Source: Holacanthus passer (lineage: Eukaryota; Chordata; Actinopteri; Pomacanthidae). From it: a stretch of DNA of 64,000 nucleotides. The notes beneath the pieces are model-generated. The model was not told the origin of the DNA and did no database searches. It saw nothing but the letters and a program-made list of their open reading frames with translations. Both the position numbers and the translations under genes were made by a program. The stretch lies in the NCBI GenBank assembly GCA_025331565.1, contig JAFREQ010000043.1, positions 496,001-560,000 on the forward strand, in the 5' to 3' direction. Shown here in pieces: positions 24,314-38,500 of the stretch; within the stretch, counting starts at the first letter, position 1, and each line of letters starts with the position of its first letter.

Positions 24314-24952
24314 ATGGAGCGAGCGAGCAGAACCAAGGCGGAGGACGTGCCCACGTCCAGGGAGGAGAGGCGGCGGGAGAAGAAGCCCAAATCCGGGAAG
24401 CTGTTCCGTAAGAAATCGCTCAAGTCCGTGGGGGTCTTTATGAACCGGATCATCAAAACTTTGGGCACTTTCACCCACTTTGGAGACGCGACGCACGACG
24501 CGGAGGACGACGACGGCGGCTTCGGGAAGGGCGCACCGTGCACCCTGAGCGCCGGCAGCCTGAGCGCCGGCTCCGGCTGCGCCCGGGAGGACGCGCCGGT
24601 GACCTGGGAGCGGGCGAAACCCCCCGTGAGCACCTCCTCCTCCCTGTGCACCGGCAGGGAGAAGCTCCTCCACCACTATGGGGACAAGACCCCCGGCGTG
24701 TTAGGGCTCAAGAACCACGGCAACACCTGCTTCATGAACGCCGTGGTGCAGTGCCTGAGCAACACCGACCTGCTGGCAGAGTACCTGGGCCTGGAGAGGT
24801 TCAGGCTGGACCTGGGTCCGAGCCGGATCAACGGGCTGGTTAGGGGAGACGAGAGCCGGGCTGCCAGGGGGGAAGTGACCGAGCAGCTGGCCTCGCTTGT
24901 CCGGGCTCTGTGGACGCTGGAGTACACCCCGCAGCTGTCCGTGGACTTCAAG
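24314..24952 (+). CDS. usp43: usp43 exon 1 (residues 1-213)
   Basis: The ATG at 24314 is the first in frame after a TGA at 24260-24262 and has a strong context (G at -3 and +4). The exon is 639 bp and ends in phase 0 at VDFK, with donor AAG|GTACAG. It encodes the basic N-terminus, the catalytic Cys box and the EYTPQLS segment. Reading on into the intron adds 21 codons before a TGA at 25016, so the true boundary is set by the match EYTPQLSxDFK to the family and by the donor. Confidence 0.93.
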
Positions 24953-27900
24953 GTACAGGCAGATGTGCACATGCAGCTGGATGAGCAGAGTAGATCCAGA
25001 CATGACAAGAGCTGGTGATATTTTTAAAAAAGTGCATCATTAACTCACACATGCATTATTAGTGTTTTGGCTCCTTAAAGCTTTAGTCAAACATAATCAC
25101 ATGTTATGCACAGGATGCCTTAAACACCACCATGAGGTGCACCTGGATGTTCAGACAAAACAAGGCTGTCATACATCCTCTGCTGTAATTGCAAACAGTA
25201 TAGCAAGACTAAATAGTTAACTAAAAGTAAGCGATTGAAACCAAAGCAACCCAAACATTGATAGTTGAACTGTGTTAGACAGCTGATTTCATGAGCTCCC
25301 ACATCTATGTGGAAGAAGAGTAAAGGACCCTTTTCTTCACTGGCACTGGGCATGAGAGAAGAAAAGTGACTGATAACAACAGGCGTCAGTGTATGGAACT
25401 ACTTAACACCGCACTAGTCCCATGTAGTTGATTTCCCCCCTTATAAGAAATGGTTTGATTTAACATCATCTTTACAATGGAAATCAGGACAGTGTGACTG
25501 TTTTTGAGGTTTGCTGAAGGTAACAGGAGATCAAGTGAGAATCCCCATAAAGAGTTGATGGAGGAGGCAAGTGCAGCCTTTCAAACTGAACATGACTTTG
25601 TATTTAGTGTCTAATAGTAAAGGCTATTGAAGATCATATGTGGTGCTCTGACATGAAATGGCAGTGACTTATCATAACATCGGACTTTGTGGTGAAGACC
25701 TATGTCCTAAAAGATTTTCTATGATGCAGTCAGTGATTATTCATCCAACTGATCTGTGAAAAACAAGTGTGACTAAGTAGATTTTTTCAGGTACTGTACT
25801 GTCAAGGTTTCCAATTTACTAGATTTCATTTTTACAGTTATAGTTAGAAGTTGCTTTTCAGATTAGAATTTTTAAAAGTGCCATTAAAGTATGGTATAGA
25901 AACATCTGCCTTCCCCCATGCGCTAACAAGCATGCAGAGCTTTGCCCTGTGACTTCAGTGTTTTGCTGCCGGCTGATAACGAGGCCGCTGCTCTGTGTCT
26001 AAGGTTCACAGGGTCAGCAGGTGTCTGACTGGAGTGTCACCGCAACACCTTATATGACAGCACTAAAACCTTTATTGATAAAAATAAAGTGCACACTGAT
26101 GGCATTGTTTTAAGAACAAACCTACTAGGTGTGTGATGACCTTAAATTAATCCTCACTTTCTAGTTGCAGCGAGAACTAGATCGTGTTTTATGTCCTCTA
26201 ACAACATGTAGGTGGAGTGGTCACTGCTCAACAAATACATCACAGTGCTTATTTAGTTTCTCTTGTGATGCAAAGCGCAGGAAGGATCTGATTCACCCCA
26301 ACTCTTTTCCACTTAAGAACCCTCCTTCCTCGAGGATCAGGGGCTGCGACAGAGCCTCCTATCAGAAGACCCTCAGGCTTTGTGACTCTGCCCACGCTGA
26401 AGATAGGCTGGGAGGGTGGGGACCCGACTTTATCTCCGTGCAGCTCTTTGCTCTGGATTTCTCTGAGCCATAGTTCAAGGCGAGAAGTAGATAATATGGA
26501 GCGGCGAACAAAGGAACTCCACAATGGATCTATTCTTGGAAATGCTAAATACTGTGTTAGAAAAGAGTGCGGCTACTGGCATATGACCCCTGCTGTATGG
26601 GCATGTCTTTCCTCACTTGAATATCTTGTAATGAGGAGGCTAAAAGTTTACCTATCTAAGTGTTGTCAGTTTTTTATTTTGCTCTATATGAAAAGCAGCG
26701 TTGGCCGTCCAGATCAATTTCAACATCGATTCCTTCTTCCTCTTTTGCTCCTCCCATCTGACACGGTCTCTGAAAAACCCCACTCTCCCTGTGAGCCTGA
26801 ATCCTTACTGCCAATAATTCCCTCAGTCCCACACTTTCTTTCCCCTCCTGCCTCGTGGGACTCCAATATCAGATAGTTTCAGGACAACAATCAGAGGGAA
26901 CAGCATAGAAACATCTTGCCAAGATTAGAAGAAAAAACACTAAATGCTCCCCCTCGTGTGTGATGAGATGTTTCCTGTGTTAAGGCGCGCACACACTCAC
27001 ACACAAGCCTCTTGACTGTGGTTTGTGACCGTAGGAGGTCCAGAGTTCATGCAGCTTGGGCCTTCTGAAATTGCCTGTTGAGTAATACCACAGCTGCCTG
27101 GAGGGAGGCATTATAAAATAATCAGATAGCTCCGAGGCTTGTGTCTGAGAGGCAGAATTAGCTCCCAGTTGCAGGAACTCCAGACAGCACAAACCACTTA
27201 TTAGCAATCCTCCAATAAGGATCAGCCTTTATATAAATGCTCTATTACTCATTGTTGTTGTAAGTTGATTATCAGTCATTGCAGACCTCTGAAAGTCAAA
27301 CTTTGTCAGAACTTGCCAGACTGAAAGGACTTAAAAGCACTACCTACAGTATCCATCTTCACATCACAGGAATTATGATAAGAAATGATGAAGGGGCAAA
27401 GCATTCAAAGGGATCTCTCTCTTTTTGACAATTACCCTTTCAACAGGATGTACTCTGCACTGTTCGTTTCCAATGAATAATTCTGCTCATGCACGCGTCC
27501 TCTGTAAATGTAGAATCATCCGCGTTTGATCAAAAGTTCTTCAAAGTTAATGAATCAGCAGTGGCCTCCCGGCAGGTCGGCCGGGCCACAGAGTCTCGGT
27601 CGGGAGAAAAAACACAACAACAAAGTCCTGCCGAACGCCTGGCGCTCGGCCACATTCCAGTACCACCTGGCTTGTAGGACAAGAGAGGTGGAAGGAGGGA
27701 GGCAGCTTTTTATAAATGTTCGCTCGTAGCAGATTAGGTATCGCTGTGCCGCTCTGGGATATTTTACACTGCCTGCGTGCCCCGAGCTTCCACTCTCACA
27801 GATGTTGCAGTTGAAAGGGGTTGAGTTTCTTCAACCTGGGAGCAGATGTGTGCTTTTGATCTGGACAGTTCTTGTGCGTTTTCTGCATTCCCCCCCCTCC

Positions 27901-30900
27901 CTCCTCAGCAGGAGGGCGTGTTTGCGCAGAGAGGCCTGGACAGGGACAAAGCCTGAAACTCAAACACTTACTCAAGAGCCAATTTATCGGTTTCCATAAC
28001 ATAAGAGGCCTGAGAAACAAGGGAGTTATAGTGAGGTGGCGTGATGGCCGAACAGGAATGTCGTCCTCCCTGCAGTGAATATTGATGGGCCTATTTTGGA
28101 AGCTAAATATACGTGTTGACGACAGCAGGTCTCGCTCGCAGGTATGTGTCAATATTTGCCGTCTCCATGTTGATCTTTAATGATTATCTATGTTGCTGTT
28201 CGCGGGAAGTCAGACGGCTCACGGCACACGTACAGTAGAGCAGAGATTCCTAGTCAGGGACGCACGTAATCCCACAATGCCTTGCATAGTGACTCACTCA
28301 TGTCCAGTAGAAAATGAATGGGAGGGAACTTTTCATCATGTTGTGCTACTTTTAATGTGTCTTTACCTTGAGATTGTGTGAAAACTAGTCAGCAAGCCAA
28401 CAGAGACAGTTAAGCTATAAAAGTTCAAAGATAAAAGTTGCCAATAAATGGTTAAAACTGACAGTAAGAAATGGTTGAAATAGCTCAAATAAAACATAAA
28501 AACTGTTGAAATAGTTAGGTATAAAGTTATATAGTTTGAAAGTAATAGATAAATGATTGAAATATTTAATATTAGTTAAAAGTAAGAGTAAATGTAAATG
28601 AATGAAATGGGTCAAGTAAAAAGTTTGGATAGTAATTTTGCTAAAAGTCATAGATAAACTGTTACAATAGCTGGCTGTAAAGTCATAAATGGTTAAATAT
28701 TTAACACTGGCTAAATGATGTAGAGGATAGATGGGAGTGTTATTTTCTCTTTATCTTTTAGTTAGATGATTACACACATTACAAACTGGCCAGTGGCCAT
28801 TATGCCACAGAGAGCAATAAAAAAGAAAAAAAACACACAGCATTTTCCACAACCTCAATTATATCACTGAGACAATTGCCACCTTCAAAAGGCTGACGGT
28901 AATTACTGTTATTACTTTGCTGCACAACAGCTTTAGGCGAGTGCGTGTCCATGTTCTCATGGTTAATGTCAGAGCGTTTCTGCAGAGCAACCCTGAATCT
29001 TCCAGGAGCGTTCATTTTGAAACCGTGTGCTGTAATACAGTCAGTCTTGAAGTGTTTGTTGTAATGTCGAGGATGAGAGTTTGATCATATTACATCGAAG
29101 CTATGGGTGGATGTAGACTGAGTGTATCATTGCTCTGCCTAGGCTCAGGTTTTTTCTCTGTTTATGAATTTTTCTGTTCACTTTTTGCACTTGTCAGTAA
29201 CCACATCTCAGTACTTACTTTGAAGATGCAGTCGTGGCCCTACTTCCAATGAGTTAATACTCTAGTCATACAGACCACAACCCGGGTCTGGTAATATTCA
29301 GCTACACGCTTTGCTCCAGGACACTTTGGTGCTGGTTGTTCAAGGAGCAAAAAGTGTGTGTTTTAATTCAGTATCTCTGCCCATCTGTTCGAGAACTGAA
29401 CCAGCAGCTCTTCAGTGACAGGCCTCTGATGACTTCATCATCAGACATCTTACATCACGTTATGCTGTAATAGCTATAAGAGGCGTATCACACATTAGTG
29501 GATTATGAAGCAATGATTACAGTCTGCCGTTCCCTCTGCTATAATCTCTCATCACTGCCTCTGCTTCTCCGGGCTGCCAGCTGCGGTTCATGCAGCTAAT
29601 TCCTGACTAATTGAGTTTGGTGCCATTCACATCTGAAGTCACATTCAACTGTGTGTGTGTGAGCTTAAGTAGTCTTCAGCCTACTTTTAATGTTTGAAAA
29701 AAAAATGTCTTAAAGAAGGAAAAGGGGGCAAAAGCAATACTGTCTTTGGACAAAGGCATATTTTTGCAAATCCAAAATGTGAAATGACTCCGCATCAGTC
29801 AAAGCGTGGGCCAGGCGGAGAGGAGGGAGGCGCGAGGAGCGTCGGTGCAAATGTGCAAATGTAGGATTCCTCTGATCAGCGCTCTGTGGAGAAGGCAGGG
29901 GTAGAGCTGCCCGACGAGCACACCCCAGCTGTCAAAACCAGTAAACGAGCAGCACTTGAGATTCACATTTTGTTGTGGGAAAAGGATGTCTTAGCCAGGC
30001 ATTTTAATTTGGCTTCTCCAGGTAGCTGCTCTTTAATTCTAGCAAGCTGTTGGGTTATAAAAAGCCAATTAACCCACCACTGTTTTTGTTTTTAAGTGAA
30101 GTCAAATTTGGGATTATCTGGATAGAATTCATTGGTTTCGGCAGGTTTCTCTGTAGCTGTATCATCGTTACTTAACATCAGCACTGTTACCACACTTAGC
30201 CATTTTCCTTGCTTACTCCAAATTAACCAAACTGTAATAATTATGAAGCTACAAAAAAATGACTGTGTGCTTTTCCTCTCCGCAGACTATAGTGTCCAAG
30301 TATGGATCGCAGTTTCGTGGTAATTCCCAACACGACGCCTTGGAGTTCCTCCTGTGGCTGCTGGACCGTGTCCATGAAGACGTCAATCTGGCCTCCCACA
30401 ATAATAACAACAAGACCAAAGCTCCTGGAAAGGTAAGAATCGAGTGGGCCGCCGGGTCGCGTAGCAGCAGTCGACGTGATAATTTTACTTCTCGCTGGCT
30501 CCTAGTGTCACTGATCAGGAAACGTTCCCATTATAGTAACATTTATAATAAAAGGTTCAAACATAACTAATACATGACTCATTATGAATAAATACATTAA
30601 TGCAATATACATCATGAACCCCTGTGGCTTGATATATAGAGTGAAACCATTACTAGTTCATGTGTTTTCATGACATCTAACGATCATTTTATCAGCGTTA
30701 ACTCACACGCAAATTAACATGAAATCATGTTATTTTTAAACAGGTTTATGTCTCAGACCAGTGCATTTTTCATGCTGTGGTCACATTCATATTCACATGA
30801 ATCTCATAGCATATTCACAAGGCCAAATGTTCTTGCATGAACCAAGACATGTACTGCAATGTACCTATCGATAGTTAGTGCAGAATGGCAAATGTTTTGG

Positions 30901-31848
30901 GATGTTGTTCCTCCAGTGGTTCATATTATTAATGTCCATGTTTGTGTTGGTTGTTGGCTTATCATCAAACCAGCAAGCCTAACCTCACTGATAGGATGTC
31001 CAGCAGTTTTTCTTTGATAATCCACAGACAGCATCATCCTAGTTAACTCTCCAGAGGTTACCTCCGGGTCTCAACATTCCCTCCACGGTGCAGTTTCCAT
31101 GCTGCCGAAACCAGTGTGGCAATCTAAAGCTGTGCAACCTTTCTCTGTGTCTAATGCATCGCCTGTGGACAAGGAGAGCACAAGTGTGGCGATTCGGTGT
31201 TTGATTTTTCTCTCAGCACGTCGCCTCCTCGAGCTGGGCCTGCAGGCGCGCTGCATCCTGATACTCCTTGAATGGAACTTTGAACTGCTCCGCTGTGAGC
31301 CATTAAGGCAGAATTTTTCATGTATTATTAAATACATGTTTTTTGCTTTTGAAATAGACATCCCTCTTTTTTTTGTAGCTTTATCGGGGTGATAACCAGT
31401 GGCATAATTTATGAGAAGTTGCTATGCTTGCTGTTGGTGAGTCATTGCGAATAAGTCTACCTCAAACTCATGCCCTTTGTTTCCCGAGGCGCTAACTGCT
31501 GTGATTTATTCTGTTGTTTCGTCATTGTGGGATCGGGAGATACCGAGATCAGGAAGTCTCACACTCCCAAGGCTATACATTGGATAATTTAAGATACAAC
31601 ATCCCCTTTTCTATGAAATCGCTATGACCGACATGCAACCTTGCATTGGATACTATAATTAAAAGCAAGAAAAAGCTGTTTTTTCTAAAAGTGCATATAA
31701 AGGATACACAGCTAAGGTCGTATTGAAAGTTTTGGCTGGTCTGTGGAAGTTTGCTCCTTTTTTCTACTGCAGTTGATACTTAGTCTTTCCATTAGCATGT
31801 GAGTGATTAAATGAGGCAGTGAGACAAATTAAGAGATAGTGATAGAAA

Positions 31849-31911
<63 letters not shown>

Positions 31912-34900
31912 CTGTCTAAAAGACAGAGTGTGGACCATGGTTCACCTTCATCCTTTGTGGGTATCCAGCTCCTTCTATCAATGCAAATCTCACTCGACAA
32001 CTCCACCAAGTTTCTTAAGTTTCTATTCATACAGAACACTCACAATATCACATGAGCTAAGCTTCCATCATCTTGTGAGCTGCCCTTTGATTGAGGATGA
32101 GAGTGAACGATGGGGGCGAGGTTTGGGAGTCTGGACTGTGTCTTTGAGTTCACGTGGCTCCGCAGAGGACATGACAGGAGGTTAGGACTGGAGAGCTGCT
32201 GATAAGGTCTGTCGTGATGAGTCTGCAGCACCCCGGGGAAAATGTCATTAACACCCAAGGAGCTGGTGAGGTGTGGAGGACATAAACCTTTGAAGAAAAA
32301 AGAGTTGACTTAATCCTGGATCCTGCTTTGTGGTGGTTTCAGTATCATGATTCATTTGATTGAAGGAGCATTGGTCTCCTTTATCCCAATGACAACCAGA
32401 GACTGGGAATTTTAACTTGGAACAAAATCCTGTTCCTGATTGGATGAAAGCCAACATGGCAAACATATCTGATATCAAGTAACCAATACAAACTGGTGTG
32501 AACACAAAAGTGATGCCATTAAAGCTAAAGTTGGGTTGCTTCAATTCTAAAACGCATTTTGGGATTTTGGAGGAGGCGTGATGGATATTTCAGAGACTAG
32601 ATTATGAAACACACATAGAGAGGTATCAGACTAAACTGCCAAGTAGTTTGTTGTGAACTAAACAAGGACTGTGAATCCTGTATCCATGGTGACTGGATTG
32701 TCTACCAAACAAGCGGTAGTGTCTTGGTGGTGCCACTCATTGCCTGGCCCAAACGCAACTTTTGGTCTGTTGCCTAGAATTGACAATGCATATTCAAAAT
32801 CTGCTTGTAGAATCAAATCAAACTACAAGGCCTGTCACAGACATCAGCTAGGTCAACATACATTGGACTTTAGAGGCTTGCAATAATCAAAGCAAAATGC
32901 AGTTCGAGTTTTTAACAGTAGTAACACCTGCAGGGTAAGTGGGGTCAGGTAACAATGCATCTTAGAAAAGTCAAGAGTTTACTTAGCTCTATTTTTAGAG
33001 GGATGGAAATGTCAGTCCTCCACTTTGGTTCAGACTGAAATATCTCAACTGTGGGAAAGATTGTCATGACATTTTGTACAGGCATTCATGGTCCTCACGG
33101 GATGAACCCTACTAACTTGAGTGCTCCTCAAATTTTTCATCGAGCTCTACCATTACGTTTTATATTTAGTGACATGTCTCAAACCACTGGCTGGATTGCC
33201 ATGAAATTTACTACAGATATCCATGGATCCCAGAGGATGAATCTTAACAGCTGTAGTCATCCCCAGAATTTCAAATTAGCACTGGCCAGGAGATCAAAGT
33301 CTTCACCTGTCCAGTGAAATATCTCAAAATCTAATAGATGGATTGGCACAAACATTTGTATCAAGGATGAATCCAGATGACTTTCATGAAACTCTGACTT
33401 TTCCTCCAAGGCCACCATGAGGTTGGCTTTTTTGATTTAGTGGGAAATGTCTCAACAACTTTTGAAAGACTGCCATGAAATTTGGCAAAATAAAAATACC
33501 TGCAATACTAATGACCTCCCGTCAGTCTCAGCTGTACTTTGTGTTTAGTGCTAATTAGAAAAGCCTGGAGAGTGTCTGGTTTGGTTACCACGCTCAATAG
33601 TCAGTTTTCAGGTACACCAGTACAATCTAATGTATTCCAACACAACAGCTCAGCCATGTTCAGGGTTTTTTTTTTTAATGCTGTCATCAATTATATGTTT
33701 TAGCACTAAGGTCATAGTTGGTGGTGGTGTTGTGCTGAGCTACATTATATTCAGAGATGTTTCTAATATTCTGCCCCACACGTGTATGTACATAGGGAGG
33801 ACAAAAAATTAGAAACACCGCTCGATATAATGTAGTTTAGTTCAACACTGCCTTTAATTGTGATCTGAGTAATAAACATATAGTTGAATTTACACATTTC
33901 CAACTCTGTTGTATTGAATTGCATTAAATTGTACAGTTGTATGTAATGAAGTGCCACTGAGCCATTTTTGCTTAATGCAGATGATGTTGTCCTCTTGGTT
34001 TCATTAAACTGTAACCTGTAATGTGCATTAGATCTGTATCTGCATAGAGAAAGAATAACATTGCAGTTTAGGTGATTCACGCTGTGTTGACTAAGTTTGC
34101 AAAGTATAGCATCAATGCATTCTATGTTGTATTGATGCAATGATGGCATACTTTGCAAAGTATGTCATAGATGCAACATGCTGTAGCTTTTCTTAATCAG
34201 TCGATAGATGCCCTGAATCTGCAGGTTTTAAGCTACTTTAGGTACAGTGTGTATGAAAAATGAAACTGCTGTATTAGCCTCATTGTACAGTCTATGATTA
34301 GGCTATTCCCTTGTTAAACCCCTGACATGTTTAATTAGGGATCATTTCAGAAGAACACAGCGCTGTGATAGAATATTCTGCATATGAATAAATATCCCTC
34401 GCAGTGAGTGAGAGAGAGTGAAGAGGAGGGCAGCACTATGGCCTCTGTCCAGAGCAGAAAATCTCTTGTGACAGTTGTCTCTTATGTTTGTCCAGGCCTT
34501 GTGCCATCAGCCAGTGTGGGCTCTTTGCAAACACCAAGGTTGTCATGGATTTCAGTTTTATCAGCGAGGAAACATGCAGTCAGATAGGCCTCTGCTCGGT
34601 TTCAGTATCAGACTTCCAGTAAGTCTCCCTCCCCCTGATTCATAGTCCTACTCCTCGCCTTATTCACTGCTTCGTCCCTTTTGCAGCTCTTACACACTGT
34701 ACCTCTGTAAGAATGTACAGTAAAGCTGTGGTATGCAGTCTGATATCACTGCTCCGCCCACAAAGGAGCTTTGTGCCAGGCAGAGAGGGCCTCACCGAGG
34801 GCAGGAGAGGGCCAGCTGCGAGTGGAGTGTCTAAATCACACTCCTCTACAACTTTCAAGAACCACTCGGGATCATTTTCCGGCCCGTGATGGTTTGCGTG

Positions 34901-35191
34901 CTCGCTTGTTTGTTGGTTCACCTCGGCGTTAATCTCCTCTGCCGCCACCTTGCCGGAGCTGTGGCAGTGCTGGCAGAGTCATTCAGGGTGACAGCCCAGG
35001 CTGATGGGAGGCGTCGGCCCCCCTGTTTACCAGTCCACGCACGTCCCCACTCGCAGCCCAGGAGCCGGCGAGCTCCATCCGCTCCTGCTGCTAATTCAGG
35101 AGCCGGCGGGCCTGTGCTAATTGTTTTTAAGCATGTGTTGGTAGTAGCCACTTAGCACAGGAGAGCCAAATAAAAAGTTAGGAAGAGGAAC

Positions 35192-35252
<61 letters not shown>

Positions 35253-35506
35253 TCACTCACACAGTCTCTGGGGGCTGACTATGTAGTTGCAACCACAGAG
35301 TGTCAGAGTAGTTGGAGCTCAAGTATTTTGTATTTGCAATGGAGGGTGACATTTCACAATCCTGCACACACACACACACACAAGCAGACATGCACGACAC
35401 ACATTTTAACATTTACCGCTGACTCCCCATGGCTTTGACTCACGTAGCGTACATTCACTGTTGGTTTGTTGATCGTTTATCACTTAGGAAACAGTGCAAG
35501 TGTGAA

Positions 35507-35557
<51 letters not shown>

Positions 35558-38500
35558 TCTATGAATGTGGCTCTTTGTGAGCCGCAGGAAGAAAGAGACA
35601 CTTGTTGTGCAGCCCCCAGTACAGAGGCAGAGAGGTGAGGCCGAGTCCTCTGCGATCGTGCAGCAGTGGGTGGGTGGGGGGACAGTAAGCAGTAGTGACA
35701 GCCAGAGAGATGGGGAAACAGAGAGAGAAATTACTTCGTTGATTCTACATGACAAAAATTGCGGCAACTGAAACTGTAGAGTGTGGATGTTTCGCGTTTG
35801 CAAATGTGTGTGGTCGAGCGAAGGCGTTGTGTTTGTAACGAGGCCAGGCTCTCCAAGGACAGCAGATTACCCAAAGACTGGATTGCACTTAATTTATCAT
35901 CATCAGAACAACAGGGGAGATGCATCTGAAAGTTTTTGCCTGCTGCTCCCAAGAGTAACTGGATAAACTTTGAAAAGTCTCACATATAGTAGAAACAGTA
36001 AAAGACATGTTGAGAGTCCAAGTAAATTATATTTTGGAGCAATAAATTAAATAGACATTTAAATTCATTAAATTAATTTGAAATTGTGGTGCTCCTCTGT
36101 CGCCAAAGTTAAAATGTAACTGCACAACTTTCAGGATTTATTAGAGAACATAAATTATACTGAACATGCTGGGCAGATCCAGTACATAATAATCTAACCC
36201 TAAATTTTTTTCTATTAACAAAGAGGGCTGGAGCTTTAAATAGCTATTATCCAGTAAACATAAAATAGGTTACACCAATCTCAGACTTTAGTTTCACTTT
36301 GTTAAAGAAAAGAAATAGTACATGATCGTTGTGAGAGCTGTTTGATCACAAACTGTTCCATCCTTCATCTTCTACTGTTTGTTGTCGGTTGCTATACTTT
36401 TAATGGAGTTGATTATTAATGGCAATAAACCGCCACTCAGTTAATCATTGACATCCCTGGCTGAGTTAAAAACAGATGATATAAGAAAGATCATCTGTCC
36501 TAATGTAAGTGAAGACCAACTGTACAGTAGTTCTTGGAGTCAGTAGGCCTGTATTGTATGTTCTCATGACTTCTTGATAGGGGCCGATAAACCTGCTCCT
36601 CCTACACATTAACAGCACAACAATCACAATGTGGCCCCTCTTTGTTTATGAATCGTGCTGTCCTTCCCTTCCTCTGCCTGCAGATTTGATTTGCTCTACG
36701 TGGGCGGCCGTGTTACTCGGTTTAGACATCCCATCCAGACAGTGACCCAGACATTGTACCAAGGTTTCATACTTCTTTTCACTTATCCTCGCAGTACATG
36801 CCCATAAATGCACCTCGAAAACCCACAGCCGAGCTGTGCAGTAGCCTGTGTGTGGTCAGCGCCACTCCCCTTCTCTCTTGTCAGGGCTGGATGCGAATGC
36901 TTCTGTTGTGATTCTTGTGTGTTTTCTGCTCTGTGTGTGTGTTTCCTCCGCTCTGCCTTTGATTCTGTCTGCCCTGCCAAGCTGAAATGGCTTCCTGTGG
37001 CTCAGAGCCACCCAGCTGGAAAAGCAGCTTGGAGGGAAGGGTCCGAATATGACCACTCAGTGTTTGAGGTCCTCCGTCACCTCCGACCCAGATCTGCGCC
37101 GATTGGCCTGAGAGCCTTAAACTCCAACAGATGCTGAGATGAGAGTTGTCTGTGTGTAGAGATCAGTCTAAAATAAACTCATTGTGTTCATCTAAATATA
37201 GTCAATATCCCCCTGTCAGTCATGGAGGTTGGATTCACTCGCTTCCTCAAAAAAAAAAAAAAAAAAAAAAAAAGGAGCTGGTTTTGTTGGCTGGGGTTGC
37301 TCATAGTGGCACAGACACAATTAAGCTGCAACTGTCTGGCTGCTCCAGACAACACAATGCATCACCGCTGGTTTAAAGAACAGTTAAAGGACATTTCTAT
37401 AAACAGCACTCATGCTCTACAGGGAGCCAAGCCCAGAAAACATTTTCTCATTACGTTGTGGAGAGCTTTAAAATAAAAGGAAACAAAATTACCATTTGCT
37501 TTTGTGGGATTTTGACTCGGAGAGGCTGCATGGGTCTAATTACTTAAAAAGCTAAATATTCGCCAGTTAAGAGAATAAATCAGCAGCACACAAAGCCTTA
37601 AGAGTCATTGTTTGAACTCTCGTAGATTTATCTTCAAACGTGCTTTGCCTGAGAAGTATGAAGCTCCTCATCTTGCTTTGCAGAGAAATGCAGTTAAATC
37701 AACAGACCGATTCTTAATTTAATATAAAGAAATTCCCTCACACACAATTATTCCCAACCCGGCTGGGCCTGATTGGCAGACAGCACCGACCCCAACAATT
37801 TAAGTGATTCAGATTTGCTGAGTGGAGGCTTTCCAGAGAGTGTGTCAATTGAATTGGCTGAAACCAGGCTGACTGGAATGATTTAAACAGTTGTTGATAG
37901 ATATAATTTAAGCAGGGAGGCGTGCCTGTCACGCCAAGTCCAGTTTTAATGTGTTATCTTGAGTTAAATTGAATCTGCCTGTGAAGATGAATGGATTTTT
38001 TAAAAAGCAATAATTATCAATCTGGCCTCACCAACAAATGCCAGTTTAGAGAAAGAGCATTAATCAAATACCTCTAGCAAAGCTTTGCCTTTAATCCTGG
38101 ACGTATGCATTGCTGTTTGTGATAGCCGTTCAAACTCCAAAATGCCCGACTGGCAGGTATCAGAGGCTCCTGCGCGTCTCTGCTGATTGATGTGCGTGGT
38201 CATTTCATCCTCATCTGTGTCGCCACAGTCATCAGCGGCAGCCGCAGAAGCAGGAGGGTAATAATAAACCTCGTCGGCTCAGGAGGCCGACCCGCCTTCG
38301 TTTGAATTAATTTCCCCCTCAGCCTCTCCTGCTGCTCTCTTAAAGGTGGGATAAATCTTCTTAGGAGACATCTCGCAAAGTCATATTCACCAGCAACATT
38401 ACCAGTGAATCTCTCCCGAGTTTGCTCTTAGATTTTTAAGGGAACGCTGTTTAAACAGCCTGTGTTTCGTGTCCTCTTTCTCTGTGAGATGAGGACGGCA

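Larger units (their letters stand above)
23985..24960 (+). promoter_or_regulatory. usp43: CpG-rich promoter / 5' leader and first exon of usp43
   Basis: GC content and CpG density rise sharply at about 23985 and fall again just after exon 1, against AT-rich flanks. This is typical of a vertebrate CpG-island promoter. No TATA box is obvious. A (GA)n tract at 24117-24142 lies in the probable leader. The transcription start is not defined by the sequence. Confidence 0.65.
24953..30285 (+). other. usp43 intron 1 (5333 bp)
   Basis: Bases 25250-25804 are the right copy of the direct repeat also found upstream of the promoter, and 25800-25880 continues as a second repeat fragment. Bases 28230-28400 look like a dispersed repeat, and 28413-28720 is a diverged tandem repeat. 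GC-richer unassigned patches lie near 26300-26470 and 27550-27680. No other exon is supported. Confidence 0.7.

Noticed and set aside
24538..24843. Arg-rich frame overlapping usp43 exon 1 in another phase, plus long - strand frames over exon 1
   Set aside because: Shadows of the GC-rich exon; only the frame from 24314 matches the USP family.
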